A stretch of 64,000 nucleotides of DNA from Candidatus Chlorobium antarcticum (GCA_030765725.1 JAVCDF010000001.1:124001-188000), one strand, 5' to 3'. Counted from the first letter of the stretch, positions 9,710 to 19,698 are shown. The notes: a model not told the origin generated them from the letters alone. Numbers and translations are program-made.

Positions 9710-11140
9710 TCAGGAGTCCGAAGACTGCCCTCGCCCGTACCGGTCATCAAACCGGATGATGTCATCCTCGCCCAGATAAGTTCCGGTCTGAACCTCAATG
9801 ATGTCGAGAGGACGCTCGGTCGGATTTTCCAGTCTATGGAGCGCGCCCACAGGAATATAGGTCGACTGGTCCGCCGTAAGGGTTATGTCTTTATCATCAA
9901 CAGTTATCTTCGCAGTTCCGTGCACAACAACCCAGTGTTCCGCCCGATGCTCATGCTTCTGCAGGGAGAGAGCCGCCCCGGGGTTGACGGTTATGCGCTT
10001 GACCTTGAAATGCTCACCACTGTCAACAGTTTCATAGCTGCCCCACGGCCTGAACACCCGCCGGTGGATAGCAGTCTCGTCCCTCTCGCGGCGATTCAAT
10101 TCTTCAACAAGCAATTTGACATCCTGAACCCGGTCCTGTGAGGCAACCAGCACAGCGTCGGAAGTTTCAACAATAATGTGTCGGTCAAGTCCAATGGCCG
10201 CAACCAGACGGCTAGAAGCATGAACATAACTGTCGGTCACATCATGCAGCAGCACATCACCCCTCTGGACATTGCCAGACTCGTCGCGTTCATGAAAATC
10301 CCAAAGGGCCGACCATGCGCCCACATCACTCCATCCTGCGTCCAGAGGAACAACAAACGCCCTGTCGGTCTTCTCCATAAGGGCATAATCAATGGAATCG
10401 GAAGGAGAGGCCCGGAATGATTCGGGATCCAGACGCAGAAAGTCGAGATCGCGCGAAGCCCCTTCGGTTGCTTCCCTGCAGGCCGTAAGAATGGCGGGGG
10501 CGTGCCGGAAAAGTTCGTCAATCAGCGTACGGACACTGAACAGAAAAATGCCACTATTCCAAAAGTACCCTCCCGAAGCCAGATACCCCTCCGCTGTAGC
10601 ACGATCAGGTTTCTCCACAAACTCAAGAACGGGAAGTGCCTCACTCATGCTCTGGCTCTCTGTTACAGCCCGTATATATCCATAACCAGTTTCAGGCGCA
10701 GTAGGAACAATACCAAAGGTGACCATTCCCCCCTCACCCGCAGCGGGAAGGCCGGCGGCAACAGCAGTAGCAAAAGCCCGGGTATCGGGGATAACATGAT
10801 CAGCGGGAAGAATCAGCATCACCGCACCGGGATGCTGATTCTCCACCAGAAGAGCCGCAACAGCAGCTGCCGGAGCAGTATTACGGCCCGAGGGCTCCAG
10901 AATGATTCCCCCTATTTCCACTCCGGTTTCGCGAAGCTGCTCAGCAACCAGAAAGCGATGGCTATCATTGCAGACACAATAGAGCGGTCCCACATCGGGA
11001 AGTTCCTTCAGGCGCAGGGCGGTATCCTGCAGCATGGTATTCTCTCCGCAGAGGGGAAGCAACTGCTTCGGGTAAAGGGCCCGTGAAAGCGGCCAGAGCC
11101 GGGAACCCGTACCGCCGCTGAGTATGACAGGAATGATCAT
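9710..11140 (-). CDS. manC: Mannose-1-phosphate guanylyltransferase / mannose-6-phosphate isomerase
   Basis: Type II bifunctional enzyme that makes GDP-mannose for polysaccharides. The N-terminal nucleotidyltransferase domain has VILSGGTGSRLWPLSR and FVEKPD. The C-terminal cupin domain (about the last 130 residues) has RPWGSYETVD and the metal-binding QKHEHRAEHW. I place the start at the ATG overlapping the galE stop as ATGA (11140), because the protein then begins MIIPVILSGG like its relatives. A frame start at 11161 inside galE is possible. It is the last gene of the rfb-gal-man operon. Confidence 0.93.
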   Translation of the reverse strand: MIIPVILSGGTGSRLWPLSRALYPKQLLPLCGENTMLQDTALRLKELPDVGPLYCVCNDSHRFLVAEQLRETGVEIGGIILEPSGRNTAPAAAVAALLVENQHPGAVMLILPADHVIPDTRAFATAVAAGLPAAGEGGMVTFGIVPTAPETGYGYIRAVTESQSMSEALPVLEFVEKPDRATAEGYLASGGYFWNSGIFLFSVRTLIDELFRHAPAILTACREATEGASRDLDFLRLDPESFRASPSDSIDYALMEKTDRAFVVPLDAGWSDVGAWSALWDFHERDESGNVQRGDVLLHDVTDSYVHASSRLVAAIGLDRHIIVETSDAVLVASQDRVQDVKLLVEELNRRERDETAIHRRVFRPWGSYETVDSGEHFKVKRITVNPGAALSLQKHEHRAEHWVVVHGTAKITVDDKDITLTADQSTYIPVGALHRLENPTERPLDIIEVQTGTYLGEDDIIRFDDRYGRGQSSDS

Positions 11141-12105
11141 TGGCGCTGGTACATTTTCCATGTTGACGAAATCAGAGTATCAAGATCACTGAACGAGGGC
11201 TCCCAGCCCAGCAGTTCGCGAGCATGGGCTGATGTGGCCACAAGCTCTGCAGGATCGCCCGCCCGACGACCGGTCACCACCGCAGGCACCGGTTTTCCGG
11301 TCAGGGCGCGGACCCGTTCCACCATCTCCAGAACCGTCACGCCGGTTTCGCTGCCAAGATTCACCGAGAGGCTTTGGTCATGCTCAAGCATATACTCGAA
11401 CGCCTTGACATGAGCCACTGCAAGATCGCTCACATGCACATAATCGCGAATGCAGCTTCCGTCCCTCGTTGGATAATCGTCACCGAAAACGGAAAGCTTC
11501 TCCCGTTTGCCCGACGCCACCTCCATCACAAGCGGAAGCAGGTTCTCCGGGTTCATCTCCAACCCGCCGATACGGCCACGGGTATCATACCCGGCAGCAT
11601 TGAAATAACGGATCGCCCCATAGCGCAGCCCCCGAAGACGGTCAAACCATTCAAGCAGCCGTTCAATCTCCAGCTTGGTGAACCCGTAAAAATTTTCAGG
11701 TTCCTTCGGATGCTCTTCATCAATGGGCAGATACTGCGGGCTCCCGTAGACCGCCGCCGACGACGAAAAAACAAGCGCCCGAATGCCGGCCATGGAAGCT
11801 TGGTTCAGAATATTGATTGTTCCTTTCAGGTTCGCCTCCGCATATGCTTCCGGCTGCAGCATGGACTGACCCGCCGCCTTCAGGGCAGCCAGATGAACGC
11901 ACCCATCAAACCCTTCCGCCATTGCCTCCCTGAGCTGTTCCGGCTGCAGAATGTCGCCATGAACAAAACGGGCCTCACTGAAAAGGTTCTCCCTCAGCCC
12001 CGTTCTCAGATTGTCGAAAACAGTCACCCCGTAGCCCCGGTCAAGAAACTCACGCACAACATGGCTGCCGATGTAGCCCGCCCCCCCGATAACAAGAATA
12101 TTCAT
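11137..12105 (-). CDS. galE: UDP-glucose 4-epimerase
   Basis: Extended SDR enzyme that interconverts UDP-glucose and UDP-galactose. The 322-residue protein has the NAD-binding GGAGYIGSH at its start, SSSAAVYG, and the catalytic Tyr/Lys in YGFTK. Length is slightly short for GalE but complete. It lies 18 bases after rfbB and overlaps manC by ATGA, within an operon that supplies activated sugars for lipopolysaccharide or exopolysaccharide. Confidence 0.92.
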   Translation of the reverse strand: MNILVIGGAGYIGSHVVREFLDRGYGVTVFDNLRTGLRENLFSEARFVHGDILQPEQLREAMAEGFDGCVHLAALKAAGQSMLQPEAYAEANLKGTINILNQASMAGIRALVFSSSAAVYGSPQYLPIDEEHPKEPENFYGFTKLEIERLLEWFDRLRGLRYGAIRYFNAAGYDTRGRIGGLEMNPENLLPLVMEVASGKREKLSVFGDDYPTRDGSCIRDYVHVSDLAVAHVKAFEYMLEHDQSLSVNLGSETGVTVLEMVERVRALTGKPVPAVVTGRRAGDPAELVATSAHARELLGWEPSFSDLDTLISSTWKMYQRQ

Positions 12106-12123
12106 AAAAATCTGTTTATCAGC

Positions 12124-13176
12124 TCAGCGTTTCCCGTAATGGTCTTCATAATAATCCTGATAGGCTCCCGAAGTCACCTCCTCAAGCCAATCACCGTTTG
12201 AAAGATACCAGTCCACCGTCTTTGCAAGCCCCTCTTCAAAGGTAATCGAGGGCACCCAGCCCAGTTCCTGCTTCAGCTTTGAAGCGTCAATTGCATAGCG
12301 CATGTCATGTCCCGCCCGGTCAGTGACAAACGAAATCAGCTCTTCGGAGGAACCTGCATTGCGGCCGAGCCTGTCGTCCATAATGCGGCAGAGCAGGCGG
12401 ACAAGACTAATGTTGCTCCACTCATTATGGCCCCCAATATTATAGGTTTCGCCAATCTTCCCGTGATAATAAATGGTGTCGATTGCCCGCGCATGGTCTT
12501 CTACCCAGAGCCAGTCACGAACATTTTCGCCTTTACCATACAGTGGCAGCGCCTTGCCGCTTTTGATATTGTTGATGAACAGCGGAATGAGCTTTTCGGG
12601 GAACTGAAACGGCCCATAATTGTTCGAGCAGTTGCTGATGACCACCGGTAAACCGTAGGTATCATGATAAGCCCTCACAAAATGGTCCGATGAAGCTTTT
12701 GAAGCAGAATAGGGGCTGTGCGGATCATACGGGGTCTCTTCAGTGAAAAGCCCCTCCCCTGCAGGAAGGGAACCATACACCTCGTCGGTGGACACATGGT
12801 AGAACAGGCGGCCCGAAAAATCACCCTCCCAGGAGGCCTTTATCGCATTGAGCAGATTCACCGTACCAAGCACATTGGTCTCTGCGAACGCTGTCGGATT
12901 GGCAATGGAGCGATCCACATGCGACTCGGCAGCCAGATGAATCACCCCGTCAAAACGGGTTTCAGCAAAAAACCGCATGAGAAAGTCCCCGTCGGTAATA
13001 TCGCCCTTAACAAAACAATACCGGCTGCTGTCCTCAAGATCACGAAGATTGGCGAGGTTTCCTGCATAAGTAAGGCTGTCGAGGTTGGTCACCCGGCAGT
13101 CGCCGTGAGCCCCGAGAAAATAGCGGATAAGGTGGGATCCAATAAAGCCGGCCCCGCCGGTAACAAGAAGATGCAT
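12124..13176 (-). CDS. rfbB: dTDP-glucose 4,6-dehydratase
   Basis: Second enzyme of dTDP-L-rhamnose synthesis. The 350-residue extended SDR protein has GGAGFIGSHLIR for NAD binding, the STDEVYG active-site segment with the catalytic Asp-Glu pair, and the YSASK Tyr/Lys motif. Length is typical. It starts 12 bases after rfbD, in the order rfbA-rfbC-rfbD-rfbB on the minus strand. Confidence 0.96.
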   Translation of the reverse strand: MHLLVTGGAGFIGSHLIRYFLGAHGDCRVTNLDSLTYAGNLANLRDLEDSSRYCFVKGDITDGDFLMRFFAETRFDGVIHLAAESHVDRSIANPTAFAETNVLGTVNLLNAIKASWEGDFSGRLFYHVSTDEVYGSLPAGEGLFTEETPYDPHSPYSASKASSDHFVRAYHDTYGLPVVISNCSNNYGPFQFPEKLIPLFINNIKSGKALPLYGKGENVRDWLWVEDHARAIDTIYYHGKIGETYNIGGHNEWSNISLVRLLCRIMDDRLGRNAGSSEELISFVTDRAGHDMRYAIDASKLKQELGWVPSITFEEGLAKTVDWYLSNGDWLEEVTSGAYQDYYEDHYGKR

Positions 13177-13188
13177 GGTTCTCTTCGG

Positions 13189-14049
13189 TTAAGGTTGGTG
13201 GCTGAGCATTGCACCAAGCGAGTGGCGCCAGTAAGGAATCCGTATCCCCCAGTCTCTCTTGATGGCTCCCTTGTCAAGCACGCTGTATGATGGCCTGGGA
13301 GCCTCCTGAGGGTAGCCAGAACTGTCAACAGGCAGGACACTGCACCCGAGCCCCGACAGCTCCATCACGGCACAGGCAAAATCATACCATGAAGCAGTTC
13401 CCTCATTGCTGTAATGATAGGTTTCCCGGTAATGACGGGACGGGTCAAAGTGCCCTGAAATCTCCATAAGGGCTCCGGCAAGGTCGGCAGCAGAGGTCGG
13501 CGTGCCGGTCTGGTCGAACACCACCTGCAGCTCGCTCTTTTCAGCCCCGAGACGAAGCATGGTTTTCACAAAATTGGCGCCATGACGGGAGTAGAGCCAG
13601 GAGGTCCGCACAATGATGTGCGAAGGGTCAATTTCACCAATCAACTGTTCCCCCTGCAGCTTGGAACAGCCGTAGACGCTTGAGGGAGAGGGAGGATCGC
13701 TTTCACGGTAGGGCCGCGGTAGATTGCCGTCAAACACATAATCGGTTGACACATGAAGCAAAAGCGCCCCCACATCTCTGCAGGCGGCGGCAAGCACGCC
13801 GGCACCGTTACGGTTGACGCGGAACGCGGATTCAGGATCCCTCTCCGCCCTGTCAACCGCGGTATAGGCCGCCGCATTAATGAGCACAGAGGGCTTGCAC
13901 TCCGATACAGCCAACCCAACAGCCCCACTGTCCGTTATGTCAAGCTCGGGCAAATCATAAAAGAAAAAACGATGGTCGGGAAGTTTGCGCGAAAGCTCCT
14001 GAAGCTCACTGCCAAGCTGGCCCCTGCTGCCTGTTACAAGAATATTCAT
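13189..14049 (-). CDS. rfbD: dTDP-4-dehydrorhamnose reductase
   Basis: Last enzyme of dTDP-L-rhamnose synthesis; it reduces the 4-keto group using NAD(P)H. The 286-residue protein has the nucleotide-binding GSRGQLGSEL, the STDYVFDG segment, and Tyr/Lys in YGCSK. It overlaps the rfbC stop by four bases (ATGA), consistent with translational coupling. Confidence 0.95.
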   Translation of the reverse strand: MNILVTGSRGQLGSELQELSRKLPDHRFFFYDLPELDITDSGAVGLAVSECKPSVLINAAAYTAVDRAERDPESAFRVNRNGAGVLAAACRDVGALLLHVSTDYVFDGNLPRPYRESDPPSPSSVYGCSKLQGEQLIGEIDPSHIIVRTSWLYSRHGANFVKTMLRLGAEKSELQVVFDQTGTPTSAADLAGALMEISGHFDPSRHYRETYHYSNEGTASWYDFACAVMELSGLGCSVLPVDSSGYPQEAPRPSYSVLDKGAIKRDWGIRIPYWRHSLGAMLSHQP

Positions 14050-14630
14050 CGGCGGTAGACTGATTCAGCATTGTACTCACTGTAGGGGAAAGCCTCAACG
14101 CCCGAAAAACTGGGCAGACCTCTGTCCCTTTCTGAAATCCGGATTTCCTCCCCCTCAAGCTGCCAGTCAATGCCAAGCAAGAGGTCGTTCCAGAGCAGCC
14201 CCCCCTCATGAGAGGGCTTATAGTAATTGTCGCACTTATAGGAAAACACGGCCTCATCTGAAAGGACAACAAATCCATGGGCAAACCCTTTGGGAACCCA
14301 AAGCTCGTTTTTGCGCTCGCCATCAAGCTCACAGCCAACATGGCGGCCATACCATGGCGATCCCCTCCGCAAGTCCACGGCAACATCAAGAACCCTGCCC
14401 TGCACAACCCGCACCAGCTTCGACTGGGTGTAAGGCGGCAGCTGGAAATGGAGCCCCCGAAGCACGCCCCGGGAAGACTTTGACTCATTGTCCTGCACAA
14501 AATCCACCCGTCCGATATGCTCCTCAATCAGGTCGCGACGGAAGGATTCAAAAAAATATCCCCGTTCATCACCAAACACATCGGGCTCAAACTGAAGAAC
14601 ATCAGGAATGGCGGTACTCGTTACTCGCAT
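14046..14630 (-). CDS. rfbC: dTDP-4-dehydrorhamnose 3,5-epimerase
   Basis: Cupin-fold epimerase of the dTDP-rhamnose pathway. The 194-residue protein has the family segments RGLHFQLPP with the catalytic His, KLVRVVQGRVLDVAVDLR, and PKGFAHGFVVLS. Length is normal. It overlaps rfbD by ATGA and lies 59 bases after rfbA. Confidence 0.95.
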   Translation of the reverse strand: MRVTSTAIPDVLQFEPDVFGDERGYFFESFRRDLIEEHIGRVDFVQDNESKSSRGVLRGLHFQLPPYTQSKLVRVVQGRVLDVAVDLRRGSPWYGRHVGCELDGERKNELWVPKGFAHGFVVLSDEAVFSYKCDNYYKPSHEGGLLWNDLLLGIDWQLEGEEIRISERDRGLPSFSGVEAFPYSEYNAESVYRR

Positions 14631-14689
14631 AATTATAATACAGACTTAGTGTGCTTCGGATTCTTGGCGAGAAAAGCTCTCGGCCATTT

Positions 14690-15568
14690 TCAGCGCCTGG
14701 AAGGAAGGCGTTTCAGATACTCTCCATACTGACTTTTCAAGAGAGGGACGGCAAGCCGCAGCAAATCCTCGTCACCTATCCAGCCATTGCGCCAAGCAAT
14801 CTCTTCAGGACAGGCAATCTTGAGCCCCTGCCGTTTCTCGACGGTCTGAATAAAATTACCAGCCTCCTGAAACGACTCGTGCGTTCCGGTGTCGAGCCAT
14901 GCAAACCCCCTGCCGAGCATGGAACATTTCAGACGGCCAGCCTCCAGATAGTTTTCGTTCACGCTTGTGATTTCCAACTCACCTCTCGCGGAAGGACGGA
15001 CATTTCGGGCAACTTCAACCACATCATTGGGATAAAAATAAAGCCCCACAACCGCATAATCGGACTTCGGGTTCTCAGGTTTTTCCACAATGGAAAGCAC
15101 ATTTCCCTCCCCATCAATTTCCGCCACACCGTACCGCTGCGGGTCACTGACTGCATAGCCAAAAATTGTCGCCTTCCGCTGCTCACGAACCGTCCTGACA
15201 GCAAGGTCAAGCATGGGGGTAAAAGCGTAGCCGAAAAAGATGTTATCGCCCAGAATCAGAGCCACATCGTCACCACCGAGAAACTCCTCGCCAAGAATGA
15301 ACGCCTGCGCAAGCCCGTCGGGAGAGGGCTGTACTGTATAGGTAAGGCTGATGCCCCAGTCGCTGCCATCGCCGAGCAGTTTCTGGAATGATGGCTGGTC
15401 TTCGGGAGTGGTAATGATGAGAATATCCCTGATCCCCGCAAGCATGAGGGTGGTCAGTGGATAGTATATCATCGGTTTGTCGTAGACGGGAAGGAGCTGC
15501 TTTGAAATGCTCCTCGTCACAGGATAAAGCCTTGTGCCGGAACCGCCGGCCAGAATAATACCTTTCAT
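14690..15568 (-). CDS. rfbA: Glucose-1-phosphate thymidylyltransferase
   Basis: First enzyme of the dTDP-rhamnose pathway; it joins dTTP and glucose 1-phosphate. The 292-residue protein has the nucleotidyltransferase signature [13 protein letters not shown], the LGDN segment, and [18 protein letters not shown]. It is the first of six nucleotide-sugar genes on the minus strand (rfbA-rfbC-rfbD-rfbB-galE-manC). Confidence 0.96.
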   Translation of the reverse strand: MKGIILAGGSGTRLYPVTRSISKQLLPVYDKPMIYYPLTTLMLAGIRDILIITTPEDQPSFQKLLGDGSDWGISLTYTVQPSPDGLAQAFILGEEFLGGDDVALILGDNIFFGYAFTPMLDLAVRTVREQRKATIFGYAVSDPQRYGVAEIDGEGNVLSIVEKPENPKSDYAVVGLYFYPNDVVEVARNVRPSARGELEITSVNENYLEAGRLKCSMLGRGFAWLDTGTHESFQEAGNFIQTVEKRQGLKIACPEEIAWRNGWIGDEDLLRLAVPLLKSQYGEYLKRLPSRR

Positions 15569-15618
15569 GGTGCCTCATTGTTCGTTCTGTCAAATTACCG
15601 ACATGGGTGAGGCTCCCG

Positions 15619-16095
15619 TCAGTCCCGCTCTTTTTCGCCGGGAGGAAAAATCACCGCAGCTATTTCCGATGCAACGCGCATGGCTGTCTCTGCTGACCCA
15701 AGCGCCTCACGCGCATCCTCCTCTCCAAAAATATCCCAAGGAAGCCGATATCCCTCTTCATCGCCATATTTCGTCAGCATCTTCTGATGGGAACCGTGCC
15801 TCTCAAACAGGGGCAAAAGCTGCCCGATCATGCCGGCAACCTCTGCCGAAAGCGTTCCCTCCTTCATCAGTCCCGACAGATGCTCTCCCGGCCTATGCGT
15901 GGACGGAGCGACACCAAAAAGCATCAGCACCCCTACCCCCGCGTTTTCAACTGCAAGCACCGAGCCTGAAACAGCTGCGCGCCAGCGCCCGCCGACAAAA
16001 TCCTGCCGGGCCTCATCAAGAAATCCCCTCACAAGTTGAAAGCGATAATCAACATCTTTCATGAAGCCCATGAGTCCCTCCGTTAAATTCACCAT
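15619..16095 (-). CDS. HEPN-domain-like protein
   Basis: A 158-residue all-helical protein. Residues about 16-140 resemble the HEPN fold: a first helix with FLDEARQDF, then a helix in which a small-residue stretch (AAVSGSVLAVENA) precedes a PSTHRPGEHL turn. In the family that turn is the p-tHdl segment. The RX4-6H ribonuclease motif of HEPN toxins is not visible; the nearest are two RX3H runs. No nucleotidyltransferase antitoxin gene lies beside it. Its start overlaps the lptE-like stop, so the two are probably one transcript. Function unknown. Confidence 0.65.
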   Translation of the reverse strand: MVNLTEGLMGFMKDVDYRFQLVRGFLDEARQDFVGGRWRAAVSGSVLAVENAGVGVLMLFGVAPSTHRPGEHLSGLMKEGTLSAEVAGMIGQLLPLFERHGSHQKMLTKYGDEEGYRLPWDIFGEEDAREALGSAETAMRVASEIAAVIFPPGEKERD

Positions 16096-16583
16096 CCGGA
16101 TACGATCGCATCAATAATTTGATCGGCAATACGCTCCATACAGACCCGTATGGCCTCCTGCTGACCAAGATAGTCGCCCACTGTGTAATCGGCAAAAGCA
16201 ACAAACGACTGTGAAAACATCTGCTCTTTCTCCACCCTGTCATCCATAGAGGCCTTCACTCCTATCGTAATCCTGTTTGTGATAGCCCGCTCCGTATCGA
16301 CCGAGAGCTGGCTCGAGCTGTCAGACCAGGTGGTTATGGAGCACTCCAGAAGAGCGTCCGCCCGGGCAATGGATGAGGTTATCTGGAGCGGAGTGACAGC
16401 TTCAATTTTATTCGTCACTGCCCTGTTGAGATCATTGCCATACCCGTAGCCACCAGCGAATACCGGAACGGCAACTGTTTTTATGTGCTCAGGAAGAGAG
16501 CCCCCACCAAGGCTGTAACACCCTCCGAGGAAGAGAATAAGCAGAGCCGAGGAAAGCACTCTTGAGATAACGGTTTTCAACAT
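16089..16583 (-). CDS. lptE: LptE-like outer-membrane lipoprotein
   Basis: A 164-residue protein with a lipoprotein signal peptide and lipobox LGGC (Cys22). The mature part matches the Bacteroidetes/Chlorobi type of LptE: IKTVAVPVFAGGYG near the N-terminus and alternating strands after it. LptE plugs the LptD barrel during lipopolysaccharide export. lptD is not adjacent. The stop overlaps the start of the HEPN-like gene, and the gene lies 20 bases downstream of the SDR that ends the RLP cluster. Confidence 0.78.
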   Translation of the reverse strand: MLKTVISRVLSSALLILFLGGCYSLGGGSLPEHIKTVAVPVFAGGYGYGNDLNRAVTNKIEAVTPLQITSSIARADALLECSITTWSDSSSQLSVDTERAITNRITIGVKASMDDRVEKEQMFSQSFVAFADYTVGDYLGQQEAIRVCMERIADQIIDAIVSGW

Positions 16584-16603
16584 AAAGCAACCCTCGCCCG
16601 GTG

Positions 16604-17428
16604 TTAATAGGTTTGACGATCTATCCTGTTGAATATTTTACGGAAGGGAAAGGTCAGGAGCAACCTTTTTTTTCTCATTCCGCTGAGAGCAGACAGATAC
16701 ATGTCTGTTTTGCCATCACTCCAGTCGGAGGCCATCCTTACAGCAAGCCCGGCTGCCACAGAGGGCGGCTGAGCAAAAATATCGAGAATTGTGTTGAATG
16801 TGGCAAGCTGCTTCTGCAGTTCCGCCGTGGGATTTTCGGCGCTGACCATAGCAGTCCGCACCAGACCGGGATGAAGAAGCATCACAGAAATTGGTGTATG
16901 TCGGTACTCAGCGGCAACGGCGTGCGTAAAACGGGCAATGGCCGCCTTGGTTGCTCCGTAGGCGCTTATCCATGGGGTGTTCGAGCCGCTGTCGGTTCCC
17001 GAACCAGCCATATTGATAAGTTTGCCGTGCTGGTTCTCGCTCAGAAAATAGCGGATGGCCGCGCGGCTCCCATTGTATGTTCCCTTGATGTTGGTGTCAA
17101 TCACCCTGCCCCATTCGGCCGGGTCGCTTTCACCCAGAGCGCAAAAAGGATCGGAAATCCCCGCATTGTTGATAAAGCAGTCAATTTTCCCGAAACGGGA
17201 GGCACTTTCAGAAACAAGAGTTTCTACTTCACTGGAGGAAAGAACATCACACACAAGACCGTAAACAGAGCCGGAAGGGAATCGCGCAACTGCGGCATCT
17301 ACATTCGTGCGTGATGATGAAGTCACCACAACCTTGGCCCCCTCAGAAACAAACGCGTGGGCTATGGCATTCCCAATTCCTCGCGACGAACCGGTAATGA
17401 CGGCTACCTTTCCCTCAAGCCTTCCCAT
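16604..17428 (-). CDS. Short-chain dehydrogenase/reductase of the RLP cluster
   Basis: Classical SDR of 274 residues. It has TGSSRGIG (12-19) for cofactor binding, the NAG motif at 88-90, Ser143, and the catalytic Tyr157 and Lys161 in YGATK. I use the ATG at 17428, which overlaps the last 14 bases of the RLP gene, because the protein then begins [13 protein letters not shown] like other SDRs. The frame is open further upstream, but only as a shadow of the RLP gene. The overlap implies co-translation with RLP. The substrate is unknown; the cluster suggests a phosphorylated or deoxy C5 sugar derivative. Confidence 0.88.
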   Translation of the reverse strand: MGRLEGKVAVITGSSRGIGNAIAHAFVSEGAKVVVTSSSRTNVDAAVARFPSGSVYGLVCDVLSSSEVETLVSESASRFGKIDCFINNAGISDPFCALGESDPAEWGRVIDTNIKGTYNGSRAAIRYFLSENQHGKLINMAGSGTDSGSNTPWISAYGATKAAIARFTHAVAAEYRHTPISVMLLHPGLVRTAMVSAENPTAELQKQLATFNTILDIFAQPPSVAAGLAVRMASDWSDGKTDMYLSALSGMRKKRLLLTFPFRKIFNRIDRQTY

Positions 17429-18725
17429 TGCCCCCGTTTCCCGACCGAAGCATAGCCTGCAGTTCAGGCTTTCCAACAGCATGGGCCTCAAGAGAGACCC
17501 CCTGTTCAATCGCATCCCAAGCCTGCCGGATGCTGGTCGCACCAGCTTTAGGTCCAAGCGGATGGCCAAAGATGCCCCTTCCGGGAACAAACCCAAAATC
17601 AACGGACCCAACCTTGCGGTAAACTGTTTCAAGCGTCAGAGCGGAATCACTCCCGCCAGGAACAGGCAATGAGCGGCGGATATGACCAAACTCCTGAAGG
17701 CACTCGGCGATATTATCCTTCACCTCCTCCTCAGGGGTCATCATCCGGCTGCCGAATCCCGGCATAATGATGGAATCAAGCCCCGCAAGCCGCTGCAGCT
17801 TGGTCATCACCCGCGAATGAATCCCATAGTTCTCCATCCGGCTGAAGGCAGCTATAAAGGGGAAATGGCCTATAAGAGGAACTTTTGTATACTTCGCAAG
17901 CATTCTGACGGCGCTCAACCCAACCGGCAAAGCGTTGACCAGAAGCGCATTGGCACCATTTCTGACAGCAACATCATGCTGCTCCTTCATCCGGTCGACC
18001 TCATCGGTAATGTTTGCCAGATAAACCTTCGGCACGCCGGTGGCCTTTTCAGCCCTTTGACGGGCAATGCCCAGCTGTCGCGACCGCTCGGCAAGCGTTG
18101 ACCACTCCACATCGGCAAGCATTTCGTCATCCTTGGCAATATCAAGCCCCCCCATCCAGCTCTCTTCAGCAATCTGGGCAAAATGTTCCGGACTCAACCC
18201 GATATTGGGCTTTACCACACCGAAGAATATCGGGCGATCATAAGCCTGAAGAAGATCGCGGATACCCTCGATACCAAATTTCGGTCCATCGAATTCCTGG
18301 AGATAGGACTCGGGAAATGAAATATCAAGAAGCTTGACAATGGGCACGCCAGGAGTGAAAAAAACACCCTCCCCACAGACCGCGGTCAGAAGGTTCGGAA
18401 GTTTTGGGCCGAAATTCCTGTGCGGATGGGCAATGGTTACCCGGCATGCATGAATCGCACCCTGCTCGGAATGCGTCACCGGATAACTGAGCTGCTCCCT
18501 CTCGCCCAGAATCTGAAGATTGATCACCTTCGCGCCGAATTGCACCCTGAAATCCTCATCATACCCTATCCGGCTCCATTGTGCCGTTGACTGCTCACTG
18601 CAAAAATGCGCAAGTGCGATTTCAATATCGCCCACACACTCCACATAGTACTCAAGCGTCAGGTAATCAGCCATCTCAAGCTGCTCCGGTGAGGCAAAAA
18701 AGCCCTTGACATCCGTTGTGTTCAT
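17415..18725 (-). CDS. RuBisCO-like protein (form IV, Chlorobium type)
   Basis: A 436-residue homologue of the RuBisCO large subunit. By motif alignment it keeps Lys172 (K175 of the plant enzyme), and Lys198, Asp200 and Glu201 in GLDIAKDDE (the carbamate lysine and metal ligands K201, D203, E204), as well as His287 (H294). Several substrate residues have changed: Asn174 for K177, Ile291 for H298, Ile320 for H327, and Arg327 for the loop-6 K334. It therefore should not fix CO2 but could still enolise or isomerise a phosphorylated substrate. Green sulfur bacteria carry such an RLP, and its loss in Chlorobaculum tepidum disturbs sulfur metabolism and stress response. It is third in a cluster with an LsrF-like enzyme, an aldolase/SDR fusion and an SDR. 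Confidence 0.93.
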   Translation of the reverse strand: MNTTDVKGFFASPEQLEMADYLTLEYYVECVGDIEIALAHFCSEQSTAQWSRIGYDEDFRVQFGAKVINLQILGEREQLSYPVTHSEQGAIHACRVTIAHPHRNFGPKLPNLLTAVCGEGVFFTPGVPIVKLLDISFPESYLQEFDGPKFGIEGIRDLLQAYDRPIFFGVVKPNIGLSPEHFAQIAEESWMGGLDIAKDDEMLADVEWSTLAERSRQLGIARQRAEKATGVPKVYLANITDEVDRMKEQHDVAVRNGANALLVNALPVGLSAVRMLAKYTKVPLIGHFPFIAAFSRMENYGIHSRVMTKLQRLAGLDSIIMPGFGSRMMTPEEEVKDNIAECLQEFGHIRRSLPVPGGSDSALTLETVYRKVGSVDFGFVPGRGIFGHPLGPKAGATSIRQAWDAIEQGVSLEAHAVGKPELQAMLRSGNGGNGKA

Positions 18726-18816
18726 AAAACAGTATCATCACCCCCCAACAGCACCGCAACCGGACTGTTCAGGATTGGCATTAAAAAAATTCACAGTTCC
18801 TGCCATAAGCCCCACT

Positions 18817-19698
18817 TCAGCCCTCAGCCCTGATCGAGCTGAAATACTCATACGCCTCTGAAGGGCTCAAACCCTCATGTACCACTTTATTGACAGCCTT
18901 CATCATGGCCAGGGGCGCATCACTCTGGAAAATGTTTCGTCCCATGTCCACACCCGAAGCACCTTCCGCAATAGCCTTCCACGACATGGTAAGAGCATCC
19001 TGTTCCGGCAACTTCTTGCCGCCCGCCATCACAATCGGAACCGGACATGAAGCAACAATGGTATCAAAATCCTCAGGCACATAATAGGTCTTCACAATCT
19101 GTGCGCCCAGCTCGGCAGAAATCCGGCAGGCCAGACGGAAGTACTTCGCATCGCGGACCATGTCCTTGCCAACAGCTGTCACCGCCATGGTGGGAATTCC
19201 ATAACGAAGCCCCATATCAACCAGACGGGTCATATTGTGGATGGAACGGGTCTCAAACTCACCACCAATAAATACCTGAAGCGTAATGGCGGCAACATTC
19301 ATCCGGATTGCATCTTCAATATCAACAGCAAGCTCCTCATCGGAAAGCTCCTTGAGAATGCTGGGCCCGCCGCTGCAGCGCATCACCACCGCCTTGGTCA
19401 GCGAAGGAGGCACTGTTGTGCGGAGAATGCCACGGGTCAGCATAATTGCATCGGCATGGGGCATGAGAGGAACAATATTCACATCAGGGCGTTCCAGGCC
19501 CGTGGTCGGCCCCTGAAAATACCCATGATCAATAGCGAGCATGACCGTTTTCCCCGTATCCGGCCGGAAAATCCGAGAGAGACGGTTTTTCATCCCCCAA
19601 TCCAGAGAGTGAGCTCCCTTCAGAAAAAATCCGTGGGTGTTGATGGGAATGTCGGTATAATAATCCTTGGCCTGTTTATCCTTGTCATACTCAGCCAT
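18817..19698 (-). CDS. lsrF: LsrF-type class I aldolase/thiolase (DhnA family)
   Basis: The 293-residue protein is close to E. coli LsrF as I remember that sequence. Matching segments are [14 protein letters not shown] (58-71), [23 protein letters not shown] with the Schiff-base Lys203, and [15 protein letters not shown] near the C-terminus. LsrF is a TIM-barrel enzyme that cleaves 3-hydroxy-2,4-pentanedione 5-phosphate with CoA in AI-2 catabolism. I start at the ATG at 19698 because AGGAG lies nine bases upstream; an earlier in-frame ATG at 19719 lacks this. No lsrK, lsrG, lsrR or Lsr transporter gene is nearby, so the true substrate may differ. It lies 91 bases before the RLP gene. Confidence 0.88.
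   Translation of the reverse strand: MAEYDKDKQAKDYYTDIPINTHGFFLKGAHSLDWGMKNRLSRIFRPDTGKTVMLAIDHGYFQGPTTGLERPDVNIVPLMPHADAIMLTRGILRTTVPPSLTKAVVMRCSGGPSILKELSDEELAVDIEDAIRMNVAAITLQVFIGGEFETRSIHNMTRLVDMGLRYGIPTMAVTAVGKDMVRDAKYFRLACRISAELGAQIVKTYYVPEDFDTIVASCPVPIVMAGGKKLPEQDALTMSWKAIAEGASGVDMGRNIFQSDAPLAMMKAVNKVVHEGLSPSEAYEYFSSIRAEG

Noticed and set aside
17429-17632. N-terminal extension of the SDR downstream of RLP
   Set aside because: This part of the frame overlaps the RLP coding sequence, and the SDR fold starts cleanly at the ATG at 17428.
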